From assembly GCF_023221775.1 (NCBI RefSeq), contig NZ_JAKUDS010000001.1, positions 124,001 to 188,000 of the forward strand: DNA of 64,000 nt. The letters are read 5' to 3'. Source of the DNA: Enterococcus cecorum (GTDB lineage Bacteria; Bacillota; Bacilli; Lactobacillales; Enterococcaceae). Below the pieces are notes generated by a model. That model did no database searches, had not been told where the DNA came from, and worked only from the letters and a program-made list of their open reading frames with translations. Positions 1-9,689 of the stretch are shown here, piece by piece. How positions within the stretch are numbered: position 1 is the stretch's first letter; every line of letters begins with the position of its first letter. Position numbers and translations under genes: made by a program.

Positions 1-1
1 A

Positions 2-544
2 ATGGTGGCAATTATGAATGCACCGATTGAAACCATAGAAGAATGTTGTCAAAAAGCGAGTCATTTAGGAGTGGTTGCCCCAGCTAATTATAATACGCCC
101 AACCAGATTGTCATTGGTGGTGAAGTGGACGCGGTAGATGAGGCAGTGACTTTATTACATCGCGCCGGTGTCAAAAGAATGATCGAGCTAAATGTGAGCG
201 GCCCTTTCCATACGGCTTTGCTTCGACCGGCTGGAAGAAATCTGCATGACTTATTTCAAACGGTGGCTTTCCATACACCTAAAATACCAGTCATCAGTAA
301 TACAACTGCAAAAGTGATGCCTAAAGAAGAAATCGCACATTTATTAGAATTGCAAGTTCAATCACCGGTTCGCTTTTATGAAAGTATCGCCACTTTACAA
401 AGCATGGGGATTACGAAAATGATTGAAGTAGGTCCTGGCAAGGTCTTATCAGGTTTTATAAAGAAAATTGATAAGTCGATTCAAATGTTTCGAGTTGAAA
501 ATGAAGAGACGTTACAAGTGTTATTAGCGGAAAAAGGAAAATAA
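2..544 (+). CDS. fabD: Malonyl-CoA:ACP transacylase, C-terminal part (5' cut by window)
   Basis: This transfers malonyl groups from CoA to acyl carrier protein for type II fatty-acid synthesis in the cytoplasm. Only about 180 C-terminal residues lie in the window, and the nucleophile motif (GHSLGE) would be upstream. The visible part has the family's GPFHT segment with its catalytic-type histidine (about residue 70), the NTTAK segment and the closing EVGPGKVLSGF motif. The reading frame is open at the left edge, so the ATG at position 2 is probably internal. It is followed after 10 bases by fabG in the same operon. Confidence 0.93.
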   Translation: MVAIMNAPIETIEECCQKASHLGVVAPANYNTPNQIVIGGEVDAVDEAVTLLHRAGVKRMIELNVSGPFHTALLRPAGRNLHDLFQTVAFHTPKIPVISNTTAKVMPKEEIAHLLELQVQSPVRFYESIATLQSMGITKMIEVGPGKVLSGFIKKIDKSIQMFRVENEETLQVLLAEKGK

Positions 545-554
545 AGAGGTAAAA

Positions 555-1289
555 ATGGAATTAAAAGGACAAACAGCATTTATCACAGGTAGTACACGAG
601 GAATTGGCCTAGCGATTGCCAAGGCGTTTGCTAAACAAGGTGTGCATATTATATTAAATGGTCGACGCCCAGTTAGTGAAGCACTCATTGACGAAATCAA
701 GGCTTTGGGTGTGAATTGCATTGGCATTTCTGGAGATATCTCTAATTCAGAGGAAGTCAAAGAAATGGTTAAACAAGCGAATGAATTTTCAACTGTGACT
801 ATTTTGGTCAATAATGCTGGGATTACCAATGATAAATTGATGTTAAGAATGAATGAACATGATTTTGAACAAGTTTTGAAAGTGAATTTAACAGGTAGTT
901 TTAATATGACACAACAACTATTAAAAGGCATGTTAAAGCAACGAAAAGGAACAATTATTAATATCTCAAGTGTTTCAGGGTTAATGGGAAATGTCGGTCA
1001 AGCGAATTATGCGGCCAGTAAAGCGGGGTTAATCGGATTTACGAAGACAGTCGCTCGAGAAATTGCCCCACGTAAAATTACTTGTAATGCAATTGCTCCG
1101 GGGTTTATCGAAACGGATATGACTAGTGAGCTTAGTGACAAAATTCGTGAAGAGATGACAAAAAATATTCCATTACAACATTTTGGTCAAGTAGAAGATA
1201 TTGCAAATACTGCAGTTTTCTTAGCAAAGAGTCCTTATATTACAGGCCAAGTGATTAATGTTGATGGTGGATTAGTGATGAATGGATAG
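555..1289 (+). CDS. fabG: 3-oxoacyl-ACP reductase FabG
   Basis: This NADPH-dependent short-chain dehydrogenase reduces 3-ketoacyl-ACP in the elongation cycle. The 244 residues are full length for FabG. The Rossmann glycine motif TGSTRGIG is at residues 11-18, NNAG at 86-89, and the catalytic triad appears as Ser139, Tyr152 and Lys156 (YAASK). The C-terminus has the usual GQVINVDGG. An AGAGG ribosome site lies just before the ATG. It sits between fabD and fabF, as in other Lactobacillales fab clusters. Confidence 0.96.
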   Translation: MELKGQTAFITGSTRGIGLAIAKAFAKQGVHIILNGRRPVSEALIDEIKALGVNCIGISGDISNSEEVKEMVKQANEFSTVTILVNNAGITNDKLMLRMNEHDFEQVLKVNLTGSFNMTQQLLKGMLKQRKGTIINISSVSGLMGNVGQANYAASKAGLIGFTKTVAREIAPRKITCNAIAPGFIETDMTSELSDKIREEMTKNIPLQHFGQVEDIANTAVFLAKSPYITGQVINVDGGLVMNG

Positions 1290-1300
1290 GAGTGTTTCAA

Positions 1301-2557
1301 GTGACTCGTGTCGTAATTACAGGCTATGGTATTGTTTCGCCAATTGGTAATGATGCAGATAGCTTTTTAGATAGTTTAAAAACTGGTAAAAATGGGATTG
1401 GTCCGATTACGAAATTTGATGCTAGCCAGACAGGAATACATGTAGCAGGCGAGGTCAAGGATTTCCCATTAGAAAAATATTTTGTCAAAAAAGATTTAAA
1501 ACGGATGGATTTGTTCTCGATTTATGGTATACATGCGGCTTTAGATGCGATTGAAATGGCAAAATTAGATTTATCAAACATTGACCAGGATCGTTTTGGG
1601 GTAATGGTTGGTTCAGGGATTGGCGGTTTGCCTACGATTCAAGAGCAAGTGACACGAATGAATGAAAAAGGCCCTAAACGTGTTTCACCTCTTTTTGTCC
1701 CAATGTCGATTACCAATATGGTTGCAGGAAATATTGCCTTACGTGTGGGCGCAAAAGGAATTTGTACGACTACCGTAACTGCATGTGCATCCGGAACGCA
1801 TTCGATTGGTGAAGCTTTTCGAAATATTAAGCATGGTTATGCCGATGTGATGTTAGCGGGTGGTTCTGAATCAACTATTTGTGAAATCGGGATTGCCGGC
1901 TTTGCTTCCTTAACTGCGCTATCAACAAGTGAGGATCCTAACCATGCATCGATTCCCTTTGATGTTAATCGCGATGGCTTTGTGATGGGCGAAGGGGCTG
2001 GTGTATTACTGCTTGAATCTTTAGAACATGCTTTAGCTCGAAATGCGACTATCTTGGGTGAAGTGGTCGGTTATGGGGCGAATTGTGATGCTTATCATAT
2101 GACGGCGCCTAATCCAGATGGTTCTGGGGCCGGTAAAGCGATGAAGTTAGCCATGCAAGAAGCCAATGTCGCACCTGATGAGATTGGTTACATCAATGCA
2201 CATGGGACTAGCACACCGGCCAATGATAAGTCTGAGGCAGTGGCGATTCATTATGGCTTGGGTGAAAATTATTTAGATACTTATGTTAGTTCTACAAAAT
2301 CGATGACAGGTCATTTACTTGGTGCTGCCGGCGGTGTTGAAGCAGTGGCGACTTTATTGGCGTTGCAACATCAATTTATTCCGCCAACGATTAATGTTTC
2401 CCAGCAAGATCCAGAAATTACTTTAAATGTAGTTAAAAATCAAGCAGTGGATGCTACTTTTGATTATGCGATGAGTAATTCACTTGGTTTTGGTGGCCAT
2501 AATGCGGTAATTTTATTGAAACGATGGGAGGTAAAGCATGAATTTAGCAGAGGTTAA
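1301..2557 (+). CDS. fabF: 3-oxoacyl-ACP synthase II FabF
   Basis: This is the condensing enzyme that elongates acyl-ACP with malonyl-ACP. The Cys-His-His triad is visible: Cys162 in TACASGTHS, a histidine in HGTSTPANDK and one in TGHLLGAAGG. I chose the GTG at 1301 because AGGAG at 1288-1292 sits 8 bases before it and the product then begins MTRVVITGYG like other FabF proteins. A GTG at 1292 in the same frame would add only three residues. The 3' end overlaps accB by 20 bases, which suggests translational coupling. Confidence 0.95.
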   Translation: MTRVVITGYGIVSPIGNDADSFLDSLKTGKNGIGPITKFDASQTGIHVAGEVKDFPLEKYFVKKDLKRMDLFSIYGIHAALDAIEMAKLDLSNIDQDRFGVMVGSGIGGLPTIQEQVTRMNEKGPKRVSPLFVPMSITNMVAGNIALRVGAKGICTTTVTACASGTHSIGEAFRNIKHGYADVMLAGGSESTICEIGIAGFASLTALSTSEDPNHASIPFDVNRDGFVMGEGAGVLLLESLEHALARNATILGEVVGYGANCDAYHMTAPNPDGSGAGKAMKLAMQEANVAPDEIGYINAHGTSTPANDKSEAVAIHYGLGENYLDTYVSSTKSMTGHLLGAAGGVEAVATLLALQHQFIPPTINVSQQDPEITLNVVKNQAVDATFDYAMSNSLGFGGHNAVILLKRWEVKHEFSRG

Positions 2558-3014
2558 AGAATTATTTTTGCTATTTAATGATTCTGATGTTCGCGAATTT
2601 GATTTAAAGCAAGCAGATTTTTCGCTATATCTAAGTAAAAATGAGCAAAATCGAGTTGTGCTTAACTCTAGTCCCATCCAACAAGAATCAATGGTAGTAA
2701 CAGAATTACCAAGTTCTCAAAGCGCTACTTTGTCAGTTCACGAGTTAGAAGGAACGAATAAAGCGATAGAAGATGTAGTAACTATTCAATCACCATTAGT
2801 GGGCGTGGCTTATCTAAAACCATCTCCAGACAAAGCCCCATTTAAACAAGTTGGCGATAAGGTCAAAAAAGGGGAAGTCGTCTGCATTATTGAAGCGATG
2901 AAAGTCATGAATGAAATTACGAGTGACTTTGATGGTGAAATTGTAGAGATAAACGTCTCCAACGAAGAAATGGTTGAATATAACCAAGTATTATTTACTG
3001 TAAAAGAGGGATAA
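2538..3014 (+). CDS. accB: Biotin carboxyl carrier protein of acetyl-CoA carboxylase
   Basis: This carries the biotin that shuttles CO2 between biotin carboxylase (AccC) and the carboxyltransferase (AccA/AccD). The 158 residues begin with the short AccB N-terminal helix, pass through a flexible Ser/Thr/Glu-rich linker (about residues 45-75) and end in a biotinyl domain. The biotinylation motif EAMKVMNE places the modified lysine at residue 122. A GGGAGGT ribosome site lies inside the end of fabF. Confidence 0.95.
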   Translation: MNLAEVKELFLLFNDSDVREFDLKQADFSLYLSKNEQNRVVLNSSPIQQESMVVTELPSSQSATLSVHELEGTNKAIEDVVTIQSPLVGVAYLKPSPDKAPFKQVGDKVKKGEVVCIIEAMKVMNEITSDFDGEIVEINVSNEEMVEYNQVLFTVKEG

Positions 3015-3016
3015 AC

Positions 3017-3445
3017 ATGTCATTAATGAATATTGTACAAATCAAAGAAATCATTCCACATCGTTATCCTATGTTACTTATTGATCGTGTTGAGGAATTA
3101 ATAGAGGGACAAAGAATTGTGGCGAAGAAAAATGTAACAATCAATGAACCCTTCTTTCAAGGACACTTTCCGCATGAGCCTGTGATGCCTGGCGTTTTAA
3201 TTGTAGAAGCAATGGCCCAAGCAGGTGCAGTTGCTTTATTATCTTTACCTCAATTTAAAGGAAAGACGGCCTATTTTGGTGGGATTGATAAAGCAAAATT
3301 TCGTAAAAAAGTAACCCCTGGAGATACTTTGATTTTAGAAGTGGAGATTCTAAAAATTAAAGCAAACGCCGGCTTAGGTAAAGGAATTGCACGTGTAGAC
3401 GGCAAAAAAGTTGCTGAAGCCGAGCTCACATTTATGATTGGATAG
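3017..3445 (+). CDS. fabZ: 3-hydroxyacyl-ACP dehydratase FabZ
   Basis: This hot-dog-fold dehydratase converts 3-hydroxyacyl-ACP to trans-2-enoyl-ACP. The 142 residues include the FabZ start region [14 protein letters not shown] and the active-site block [20 protein letters not shown] with the catalytic His and Glu. It starts two bases after accB and is followed six bases later by accC. Enterococci often have a second paralogue (FabN) elsewhere. This copy, inside the acc cluster, is most likely the housekeeping FabZ. Confidence 0.95.
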   Translation: MSLMNIVQIKEIIPHRYPMLLIDRVEELIEGQRIVAKKNVTINEPFFQGHFPHEPVMPGVLIVEAMAQAGAVALLSLPQFKGKTAYFGGIDKAKFRKKVTPGDTLILEVEILKIKANAGLGKGIARVDGKKVAEAELTFMIG

Positions 3446-3451
3446 AGGCAA

Positions 3452-4819
3452 ATGTTTTCAAAAGTATTAATTGCAAATCGTGGAGAAATTGCGGTCAGAA
3501 TCATTCGCGCTTGTCGTGAATTAGGAATAAGAACGGTGGCGGTGTATTCTGAAGCTGATAGAGAAGCTATGCATACTGAATTAGCCGATGAAGCCGTTTG
3601 TATTGGCCCAAGTAAAGCAAGCGAATCGTACTTAAATAAACAACAAATCTTAAGTGCTGCGATCTTGACGAAAGCGGAGGCCATTCATCCTGGCTTTGGC
3701 TTTTTATCAGAAAATAGTCAGTTTGCTGAAATGTGTGAGGCTTGCCATATCACCTTCATTGGGCCTAAAAGTCAAACCATTGATGAAATGGGGAATAAGA
3801 TTCATGCGCGCCAATTGATGAAAAAAGCAGGTGTACCAGTCATTCCAGGAAGCGATGGGGCGATTGTCGATGTCAAAGAAGCACTAGAAATTGCCAATCA
3901 AGTGGGCTATCCTGTCATGCTTAAGGCTGCAGCAGGTGGTGGTGGTAAAGGCATTCGCAAGGTATTATCTGAAGCTGAATTACCAGGTGCCTTTGCTTCT
4001 GCCCAACAAGAAGCTAAAGCCGCTTTTGGTAATGATGAAATGTATCTAGAAAAAATTATTTATCCAGCTAGACACATAGAAGTGCAAGTATTAGGAGATA
4101 AATATGGGAATGTCCTTCATTTTGGTGAACGTGATTGTTCCTTACAACGCAATAATCAAAAAGTATTAGAAGAATCACCATCTGTTGTGATTTCTGAAAC
4201 GAATCGTGAAAAACTAGGTAAAATTGCGGTCAAAGCAGCTAAGGCGGTGTCTTATGAAAATGCTGGGACGATTGAGTTTTTGATGGATTTGTCTGGTCAG
4301 TTTTATTTCATGGAAATGAATACCCGTATCCAAGTAGAGCATCCTATTACTGAGATGGTGACGGGGATTGATTTGGTGAAAAAACAAATTGAAGTTGCTG
4401 CTGGTGAAAAATTAACCATTAAACAAGAAGATATTAAGTTGCGTGGTCATGCGATTGAATGTCGGATTAATGCTGAAAACCCAGCCTTTCATTTTGCCCC
4501 TGCCCCTGGTAAAATCGAAAATCTACTATTACCTAGTGGCGGCATGGGGTTAAGAGTGGATAGCGCGATGTATTCTGGTTATGCTATTCCACCATTTTAT
4601 GATTCGATGATTGCCAAGATTATCGTGCATGGTCAAACTCGTTTTGAAGCACTGATGAAGATGCAACGTGCGCTTGGTGAATTAGTAACTGATGGTGTCA
4701 CGACCAACGCTGAGTTTCAAATGGATTTAATCAGTCATCCAAATGTCATTGCTGGAGATTATGATACTTCATTTTTACAAGAAACATTTTTACCTGCTTG
4801 GCAAGAAAGTTTGAACTAG
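3452..4819 (+). CDS. accC: Biotin carboxylase subunit of acetyl-CoA carboxylase
   Basis: This catalyses ATP- and bicarbonate-dependent carboxylation of biotin on AccB. The 455 residues have the N-terminal FSKVLIANRGEIAVRIIRA block, the ATP-grasp glycine loop GGGGKGIRKV (about residues 161-170) and the active-site EMNTRIQVEHPITE segment, followed by the C-terminal biotin carboxylase domain. The length is typical. It sits between fabZ and accD and is co-transcribed. Confidence 0.96.
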   Translation: MFSKVLIANRGEIAVRIIRACRELGIRTVAVYSEADREAMHTELADEAVCIGPSKASESYLNKQQILSAAILTKAEAIHPGFGFLSENSQFAEMCEACHITFIGPKSQTIDEMGNKIHARQLMKKAGVPVIPGSDGAIVDVKEALEIANQVGYPVMLKAAAGGGGKGIRKVLSEAELPGAFASAQQEAKAAFGNDEMYLEKIIYPARHIEVQVLGDKYGNVLHFGERDCSLQRNNQKVLEESPSVVISETNREKLGKIAVKAAKAVSYENAGTIEFLMDLSGQFYFMEMNTRIQVEHPITEMVTGIDLVKKQIEVAAGEKLTIKQEDIKLRGHAIECRINAENPAFHFAPAPGKIENLLLPSGGMGLRVDSAMYSGYAIPPFYDSMIAKIIVHGQTRFEALMKMQRALGELVTDGVTTNAEFQMDLISHPNVIAGDYDTSFLQETFLPAWQESLN

Positions 4820-4830
4820 GAAGTGAGTAA

Positions 4831-5703
4831 ATGGCTTTATTTAGGAAGAAAAAAGATTATATTCGTATTTCACCCAATCGTGAAGAACACCCCAAAAATC
4901 AGCCTAGTGTACCAGATAATTTGTGGGCCAAATGTCCAAACTGTAAAAAGACTATTTATACGAAAGAGATTGGTCAAGAAAAAAGTTGTCCCAATTGTGG
5001 CTATCATTTTAGACTAAATGCTTGGCAAAGACTAGCAATTACTGTCGATAAAAAAAGTTTTGTTGAATTTGATACTGATTTAAAAGCTAAAAATCCGCTA
5101 CAATTTCCCGGTTATCAAGAAAAAATTAGCCAAATGCAAAGTAAAACTCATTTACATGAAGCAGTTTTGACGGGAATTGCTAAAATTGATGGACAAACCA
5201 TTGCAATTGGTATCATGGATGCGAACTTTATTATGGGCAGTATGGGGACCGTTGTGGGTGAGAAGATTACCCGTCTTTTTGAATATGCCACGCAAAAGTT
5301 TTTGCCGGTAGTCTTGTTTACCGCTTCTGGTGGGGCTAGGATGCAAGAAGGAATCTTTTCACTGATGCAAATGGCTAAAATTTCTGCTGCAGTAAAGGCA
5401 CATAGCAAGGCTGGCTTGTGCTATATTACAGTACTTACAGATCCGACAACTGGTGGTGTTACGGCTAGTTTTGCCATGCAAGGTGATATCATTTTAGCTG
5501 AACCTCGGGTGTTGATTGGCTTTGCAGGTCGACGGGTGATTGAACAAACTTTAAAACAAGATTTACCTGATGATTTTCAAAAAGCTGAATTTTTATTGGT
5601 ACATGGTTTTATTGATCAGATTGTTCCAAGAAATGAATTACGCACACGCTTAAGCACTCTCATTAAACTTCATACGCAGAAAGGATGGTTGTCAAATGAG
5701 TAA
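4831..5703 (+). CDS. accD: Acetyl-CoA carboxylase carboxyltransferase subunit beta
   Basis: Together with AccA this forms the carboxyltransferase that moves CO2 from biotin to acetyl-CoA to make malonyl-CoA. The 290-residue protein has the N-terminal zinc ribbon with four cysteines at residues 35, 38, 53 and 56, then the crotonase-type fold with the [11 protein letters not shown] oxyanion segment. The last bases overlap the accA start (5696), which suggests coupled translation of the two subunits. Confidence 0.95.
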   Translation: MALFRKKKDYIRISPNREEHPKNQPSVPDNLWAKCPNCKKTIYTKEIGQEKSCPNCGYHFRLNAWQRLAITVDKKSFVEFDTDLKAKNPLQFPGYQEKISQMQSKTHLHEAVLTGIAKIDGQTIAIGIMDANFIMGSMGTVVGEKITRLFEYATQKFLPVVLFTASGGARMQEGIFSLMQMAKISAAVKAHSKAGLCYITVLTDPTTGGVTASFAMQGDIILAEPRVLIGFAGRRVIEQTLKQDLPDDFQKAEFLLVHGFIDQIVPRNELRTRLSTLIKLHTQKGWLSNE

Positions 5704-6481
5704 AACAGCTGCTGAAATTGTCAAGTTAGCTCGCAAACAAGATCGTCTGACTGCCCTAGATTTTTTTGAACAAGTATTTACTGATTTTCAAGAATTTCAT
5801 GGGGATCGTCTATTTGCTGATGATGAAGCTGTTGTTGGTGGGATTGCCTTGTTAGATCAAAAGCCGGTGACTGTTATTGGAATTCAAAAAGGTAAAAATC
5901 TACCAGAAAATCTCCGACGCAACTTTGGACAAGCGCATCCTGAAGGGTATCGTAAAGCCCTTAGATTAATGAAACAAGCAGAAAAATTCCATCGCCCAGT
6001 GATTACCTTTATTAATACCGCTGGCGCCTACTGTGGGATTGGTGCTGAAGAACGTGGGGAAGGAGAAGCCATTGCTAGAAATCTTCTGGAAATGTCTGAC
6101 TTAAAGGTACCTATCATTGCTATTATTATCGGTGAAGGAGGTAGTGGCGGTGCTTTGGCTTTAGCTTTAGGCGATGAGGTCTGGATGATGGAGCATGCCA
6201 TATATGCGATACTTTCACCAGAAGGATTTGCTTCTATATTATGGAAAGATGGTTCAAGAGCAAATGAAGCTAGTGAATTAATGAAAATCACAGCAAAAGA
6301 ATTATCAAAATTAGGGATTATTGATAAAGTGATTCCTGAAGTCATACAAGAAAGAGCGTTGACCCATCAAGAAATCATTGATCAAGTACGCATAGAATTA
6401 GTCTATACACTGAAGCAATTATGTCAGCTAACAGTAGATGAATTACTTGAACGACGCTATCAACGGTTTAGAAAATATTAA
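5696..6481 (+). CDS. accA: Acetyl-CoA carboxylase carboxyltransferase subunit alpha
   Basis: This is the partner of AccD in the carboxyltransferase. The 261-residue length is the short Gram-positive form. Recognisable parts are the N-terminal [17 protein letters not shown] block, the [20 protein letters not shown] segment and the glycine-rich [15 protein letters not shown] loop followed by the conserved [16 protein letters not shown]. It is the last gene of the operon, and a terminator hairpin follows at once. Confidence 0.95.
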   Translation: MSKTAAEIVKLARKQDRLTALDFFEQVFTDFQEFHGDRLFADDEAVVGGIALLDQKPVTVIGIQKGKNLPENLRRNFGQAHPEGYRKALRLMKQAEKFHRPVITFINTAGAYCGIGAEERGEGEAIARNLLEMSDLKVPIIAIIIGEGGSGGALALALGDEVWMMEHAIYAILSPEGFASILWKDGSRANEASELMKITAKELSKLGIIDKVIPEVIQERALTHQEIIDQVRIELVYTLKQLCQLTVDELLERRYQRFRKY

Positions 6482-6484
6482 GTG

Positions 6485-6524
6485 AAAGTGAAGGAACCTT
6501 ATACTAGGCTTCTTCGCTTTTTTT
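6485..6524 (+). terminator. Terminator of the fab-acc operon
   Basis: An imperfect stem (AAAGTGAAGGAACC paired with GGCTTCTTCGCTTT, with G-U pairs) is followed by a run of T. It lies four bases after the accA stop and fits a rho-independent terminator. Confidence 0.75.
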
Positions 6525-6604
6525 GTATATTGTTTTTGCATAAATATTAATTGCCGATTGAATGGCTTAATTTCTTAGTATTATACGGATGATTTAGTTA
6601 TTAA

Positions 6605-6620
6605 TAGAAAACGTTACCAA
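6605..6620 (+). promoter_or_regulatory. Candidate cre (CcpA) site upstream of the amino-acid ABC importer
   Basis: TAGAAAACGTTACCAA matches the catabolite-responsive element consensus WTGNAANCGNWNNCWW at all but one position. It lies about 125 bases before the substrate-binding protein start, in an AT-rich intergenic region, so catabolite control of the importer is plausible but inferred. Confidence 0.5.
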
Positions 6621-6744
6621 AAAATGATGAAAAAATATTCAATTTTTTTGCATTTTTTAGTTTCTTTTTTCAAGATTATGTGTTAATATGCATAATATAG
6701 TTGAAATATTAAATAAAAATGCATAAAAATAAGGAGTGTCTCAT

Positions 6745-7563
6745 ATGAAAAAAGTATTTGGTTTAGTAGGAGTGGCAGCTTTAACATTCGCTTTAGCTGC
6801 TTGTGGTTCTTCAGACAAAAAAGAAAGTAGTAATCAATTAAAACAAATTCAAGATGCAAAAGTATTGAAAGTAGCGACTTCTGCAGATTTTGCACCATTT
6901 GAATTCCATACGAAAGTGAACGGCAAAGATAAAATTGTTGGTGCTGATGTGGATTTAGCAAATGAAATCGGTAAAGAATTAGGCGTTAAGGTTGAATTTA
7001 TGGATATGGAATTTAACGCTGTATTGACCGCTCTTGATCAAGGTAAAGCTGATGTGGCGATTTCAGGAATTTCTGCTACAGACAAACGTAAGAAAACTTT
7101 TGACTTCTCTGAAAACTATTTTGTTCCAGAACAATTAGTTGTTGTGAAGAAAGAAAATGCTGAAAAATATGCCGATGTAAAAGCATTAGCAGATAAAAAA
7201 GTAGGGGCACAAAAAGGTTCTGTTCAAGAATCAGTAGTTACCAGCCAGTTACCAAAAGCACAATTAGTTTCATTAGCCAAAGTACCAAACTTAATTGTTG
7301 AAGTTAAACAAGGTTCACTGGATGCTTTAGTTTTAGAAAGTGCTGTTGCCAAATCTTATGTAGAACAAAACCCTGAATTAGCAATCGCGGATGCAAAATT
7401 AACATCAAGTGATAACGAATCATATGCCATCGCTTTGAAAAAAGATAGCAAAGAATTAAAAGCAAAAATTGATAAAGTAATCAATAAGTTAAAAGATGAA
7501 GGAAAGATTAATGAATTCATCGAAAAGAATACAGAACTTGCTGATAAACAAGCAAGCAAATAG
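6745..7563 (+). CDS. Polar amino-acid ABC transporter substrate-binding lipoprotein
   Basis: This is the extracellular receptor of an amino-acid importer, anchored by lipid. The signal peptide ends in a clear lipobox (LAAC, cysteine 20). The mature part is a periplasmic-binding-protein type 2 fold with the family sequences LKVATSADFAPFEF and GKADVAISGISAT. The ATG at 6745 is chosen because AAGGAG lies 9 bases upstream and the signal peptide begins MKK. The two following genes encode the permease and ATPase. The substrate (glutamine, cystine or another polar amino acid) cannot be set from sequence alone. Confidence 0.9.
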   Translation: MKKVFGLVGVAALTFALAACGSSDKKESSNQLKQIQDAKVLKVATSADFAPFEFHTKVNGKDKIVGADVDLANEIGKELGVKVEFMDMEFNAVLTALDQGKADVAISGISATDKRKKTFDFSENYFVPEQLVVVKKENAEKYADVKALADKKVGAQKGSVQESVVTSQLPKAQLVSLAKVPNLIVEVKQGSLDALVLESAVAKSYVEQNPELAIADAKLTSSDNESYAIALKKDSKELKAKIDKVINKLKDEGKINEFIEKNTELADKQASK

Positions 7564-7578
7564 ATTGGAGTTTTAACC

Positions 7579-8268
7579 ATGGATTTTTCTTTCTTAAAGG
7601 AATTTTATCCGTATTTTATATCGGGGACAATCATCACTTTGATTATTTCAGTGATTACCGTTATTTTAGGAACCATCATTGGTGTGGTGATTGCTTTAAT
7701 GAAATTATCAAAAATCAAGCCATTACGTTGGTTTGCTAATATTTACATTGAAGTGTTGCGTGGTACACCGATGCTTGTGCAAATTTTAATCGCGTTTGGT
7801 TTGCTTCAAGGATTATTTAAATTACCGACCGTTGATTTAGGCATTTTGAGTCTTGATTTTGGCCGACTATTTCCAGGGATTATCGCCATTTCATTGAACT
7901 CGGGGGCTTATGTTGCGGAAATCGTCCGTGGGGGAATTAATGCGGTTGATTTTGGTCAACAAGAAGCTGCGGCCTCACTAGGTTTACGTCCAGCTCAAGC
8001 CATGCGATATGTTATTTTGCCACAAGCTTTACGGAATATTTTACCGCCTTTAGGAAATGAGTTCATTGTGTTGATTAAAGACTCATCACTATTATCAACA
8101 ATTGGTATCTATGAATTAATGAATAGTGCCCAAATCGTGATTAGTTCTTCTTATATTCCGTTGACTCCTTTATATGTCGCTGCGGCCATTTACTTTATTT
8201 TGACTTTCACGACTTCAAGAATTTTGAACGCTTGGGAGAAAAAACTAGGTAAAGGTTATCGTAAATAG
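7579..8268 (+). CDS. Amino-acid ABC transporter permease (GlnP/HisM type)
   Basis: This is the integral membrane subunit of the importer. The 229 residues carry about five hydrophobic segments and the cytoplasmic EAA loop that docks the ATPase ([20 protein letters not shown], about residues 134-153). The start is 15 bases after the receptor gene with a TTGGAG ribosome site. The family builds homodimeric or heterodimeric pores, and only one permease gene is present here, so a homodimer is likely. Confidence 0.93.
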   Translation: MDFSFLKEFYPYFISGTIITLIISVITVILGTIIGVVIALMKLSKIKPLRWFANIYIEVLRGTPMLVQILIAFGLLQGLFKLPTVDLGILSLDFGRLFPGIIAISLNSGAYVAEIVRGGINAVDFGQQEAAASLGLRPAQAMRYVILPQALRNILPPLGNEFIVLIKDSSLLSTIGIYELMNSAQIVISSSYIPLTPLYVAAAIYFILTFTTSRILNAWEKKLGKGYRK

Positions 8269-8279
8269 GGGGATTTCAG

Positions 8280-9011
8280 ATGGAAACAATTATTAAAGTT
8301 GAACATTTAAGCAAAAAATTTGGTGAGAATGAAGTCTTAAAGGATATTAATTATGAAATCAAACAAGGTGAAGTGGTAGTTATTATTGGTCCGTCTGGTT
8401 CTGGGAAGAGTACATTTTTACGCTGTATGAATTTACTTGAAACACCAACTTCTGGGCAGATTTTATTCGAAGGCCAAGATATTACTGATCCAAAAAATGA
8501 TATCTTTAAGATGCGTGAAAAAATGGGGATGGTTTTCCAAAACTTTAATCTATTCCCTAATATGTCCGTGTTAGATAATATTACCTTATCACCAGTAAAG
8601 GTCAAAAAAGAAAATAAACAAGCGGCTGAAACTTATGCTAAAGAGTTATTGCAAACAGTAGGACTACCAGATAAAGCCAATGCCTATCCGCAGTCATTAT
8701 CTGGTGGGCAACAACAAAGAATTGCGATTGCTCGAGCTTTGGCAATGAAACCGGATGTGATGCTATTTGATGAACCAACTTCAGCACTTGATCCTGAGAT
8801 GGTAGGCGAAGTACTTGGTGTCATGCAACGACTTGCCAAAGAAGGGATGACCATGGTAATCGTAACGCATGAAATGGGATTTGCTAAAGAAGTCGGCGAT
8901 AAAATTGTCTTTATGGATGGTGGTTATATCGTTGAAGAAGGTACACCAGAAGAAGTTTTTGGCAATCCTCAACATAATCGTACCAAAGATTTTTTAAGTA
9001 AAGTTTTATAA
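8280..9011 (+). CDS. Amino-acid ABC transporter ATP-binding protein (GlnQ type)
   Basis: This is the ATPase that drives the importer. It shows Walker [10 protein letters not shown] (about residue 38), the signature LSGGQQQR, Walker [13 protein letters not shown] and the switch histidine in VTHEMGF. The 243 residues are the usual length for the polar amino-acid ATPases. It is the last of three genes, and a terminator follows. Confidence 0.95.
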   Translation: METIIKVEHLSKKFGENEVLKDINYEIKQGEVVVIIGPSGSGKSTFLRCMNLLETPTSGQILFEGQDITDPKNDIFKMREKMGMVFQNFNLFPNMSVLDNITLSPVKVKKENKQAAETYAKELLQTVGLPDKANAYPQSLSGGQQQRIAIARALAMKPDVMLFDEPTSALDPEMVGEVLGVMQRLAKEGMTMVIVTHEMGFAKEVGDKIVFMDGGYIVEEGTPEEVFGNPQHNRTKDFLSKVL

Positions 9012-9021
9012 ATTACCGTTT

Positions 9022-9066
9022 AAGAATCTTAAGCAATATTTTTAGGGCTTAAGGTTCTTTTTTTTG
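9022..9066 (+). terminator. Terminator of the amino-acid importer operon
   Basis: AAGAATCTTAAGC pairs with GCTTAAGGTTCTT around a 12-base loop, followed by a long T run. It begins 10 bases after the ATPase stop. Confidence 0.85.
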
Positions 9067-9109
9067 CTAAATTCAGGCTTGGATATTATACTTTTTGTTT
9101 ATTTTTTTG

Positions 9110-9136
9110 TATAATCATTTGTGATAATGATTATTT
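9110..9136 (+). promoter_or_regulatory. -10 box and overlapping Fur/PerR-family-like operator
   Basis: TATAAT (9110-9115) is followed by an inverted repeat ATAATCATT (9111-9119) / AATGATTAT (9126-9134). The 15-mer TGATAATGATTATTT (9122-9136) matches 13 of 15 positions of the Fur 7-1-7 consensus TGATAATNATTATCA. The site overlaps the likely -10 region of the thioesterase-amidase pair, a position that would block transcription. Which metalloregulator would bind is not known. Confidence 0.55.
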
Positions 9137-9158
9137 TATAGAGAGTTTGGTGAGTTTT

Positions 9159-9680
9159 ATGGGAGAGAGTAAATTTTGTCGAGAGTCTAAGGTGATTCAA
9201 ACACATCGTATTTTCCCTTTTGATTTAAATCCATTTGGCTTTTTATATGGTGGCAAATTAACCGCATGGATTGATGATGCTTCATCGATTTCGATTTCAA
9301 GACATTGTAGGCGTGGTGCGGTCACAGCGTCAATTGATTCTTTAAACTTTCTAAAACCCTTACATGCAAATCATTCGGCTTGTATCGAAACTTTTGTTAG
9401 TGGCGCCCATCATAAATCGATGGAAGTTTTCGTAAAAGTAGTGGGTGAAGATTTAGTTACAGGTGAGCGTTATTTAGCCGCTACTTGTTTTACGACTTTT
9501 GTTGCGGTGCCCTCTTTTATGAACGAAGAAACAGAATTTCAGGTGCCGGCTGTTATTCCAGAAACGGATGAGGAAAAAATGGTTTGTGCGGGTTATGAAA
9601 AACGTAGACAGGCAAGATTGGCTGAACGGAATCAATACAAAGATTTCGCGGCTAAATTATCAACAGAAATTCCATGGTAG
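9159..9680 (+). CDS. Acyl-CoA thioesterase, hot-dog fold (YkhA/YciA-like)
   Basis: This is a predicted acyl-CoA hydrolase. The 173 residues include the family start PFDLNPFGFLYGGKLTAWID (the GG-containing active-site helix with Asp), VTASIDSLNFLKPL and a C-terminal TCFTTFVAV strand. The ATG at 9159 follows GGTGAG; an in-frame TTG at 9147 is less likely. The C-terminal 40 residues are charged and probably form a helical tail. The substrate is not predictable. The next gene, an amidase, begins 10 bases after the stop and is likely co-transcribed. Confidence 0.82.
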   Translation: MGESKFCRESKVIQTHRIFPFDLNPFGFLYGGKLTAWIDDASSISISRHCRRGAVTASIDSLNFLKPLHANHSACIETFVSGAHHKSMEVFVKVVGEDLVTGERYLAATCFTTFVAVPSFMNEETEFQVPAVIPETDEEKMVCAGYEKRRQARLAERNQYKDFAAKLSTEIPW

Positions 9681-9689
9681 GTGATTTTT

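Noticed and set aside
6745-9011. Assigning glnHPQ names to the amino-acid importer
   Set aside because: Substrate specificity cannot be told from sequence by eye, so general names were used.
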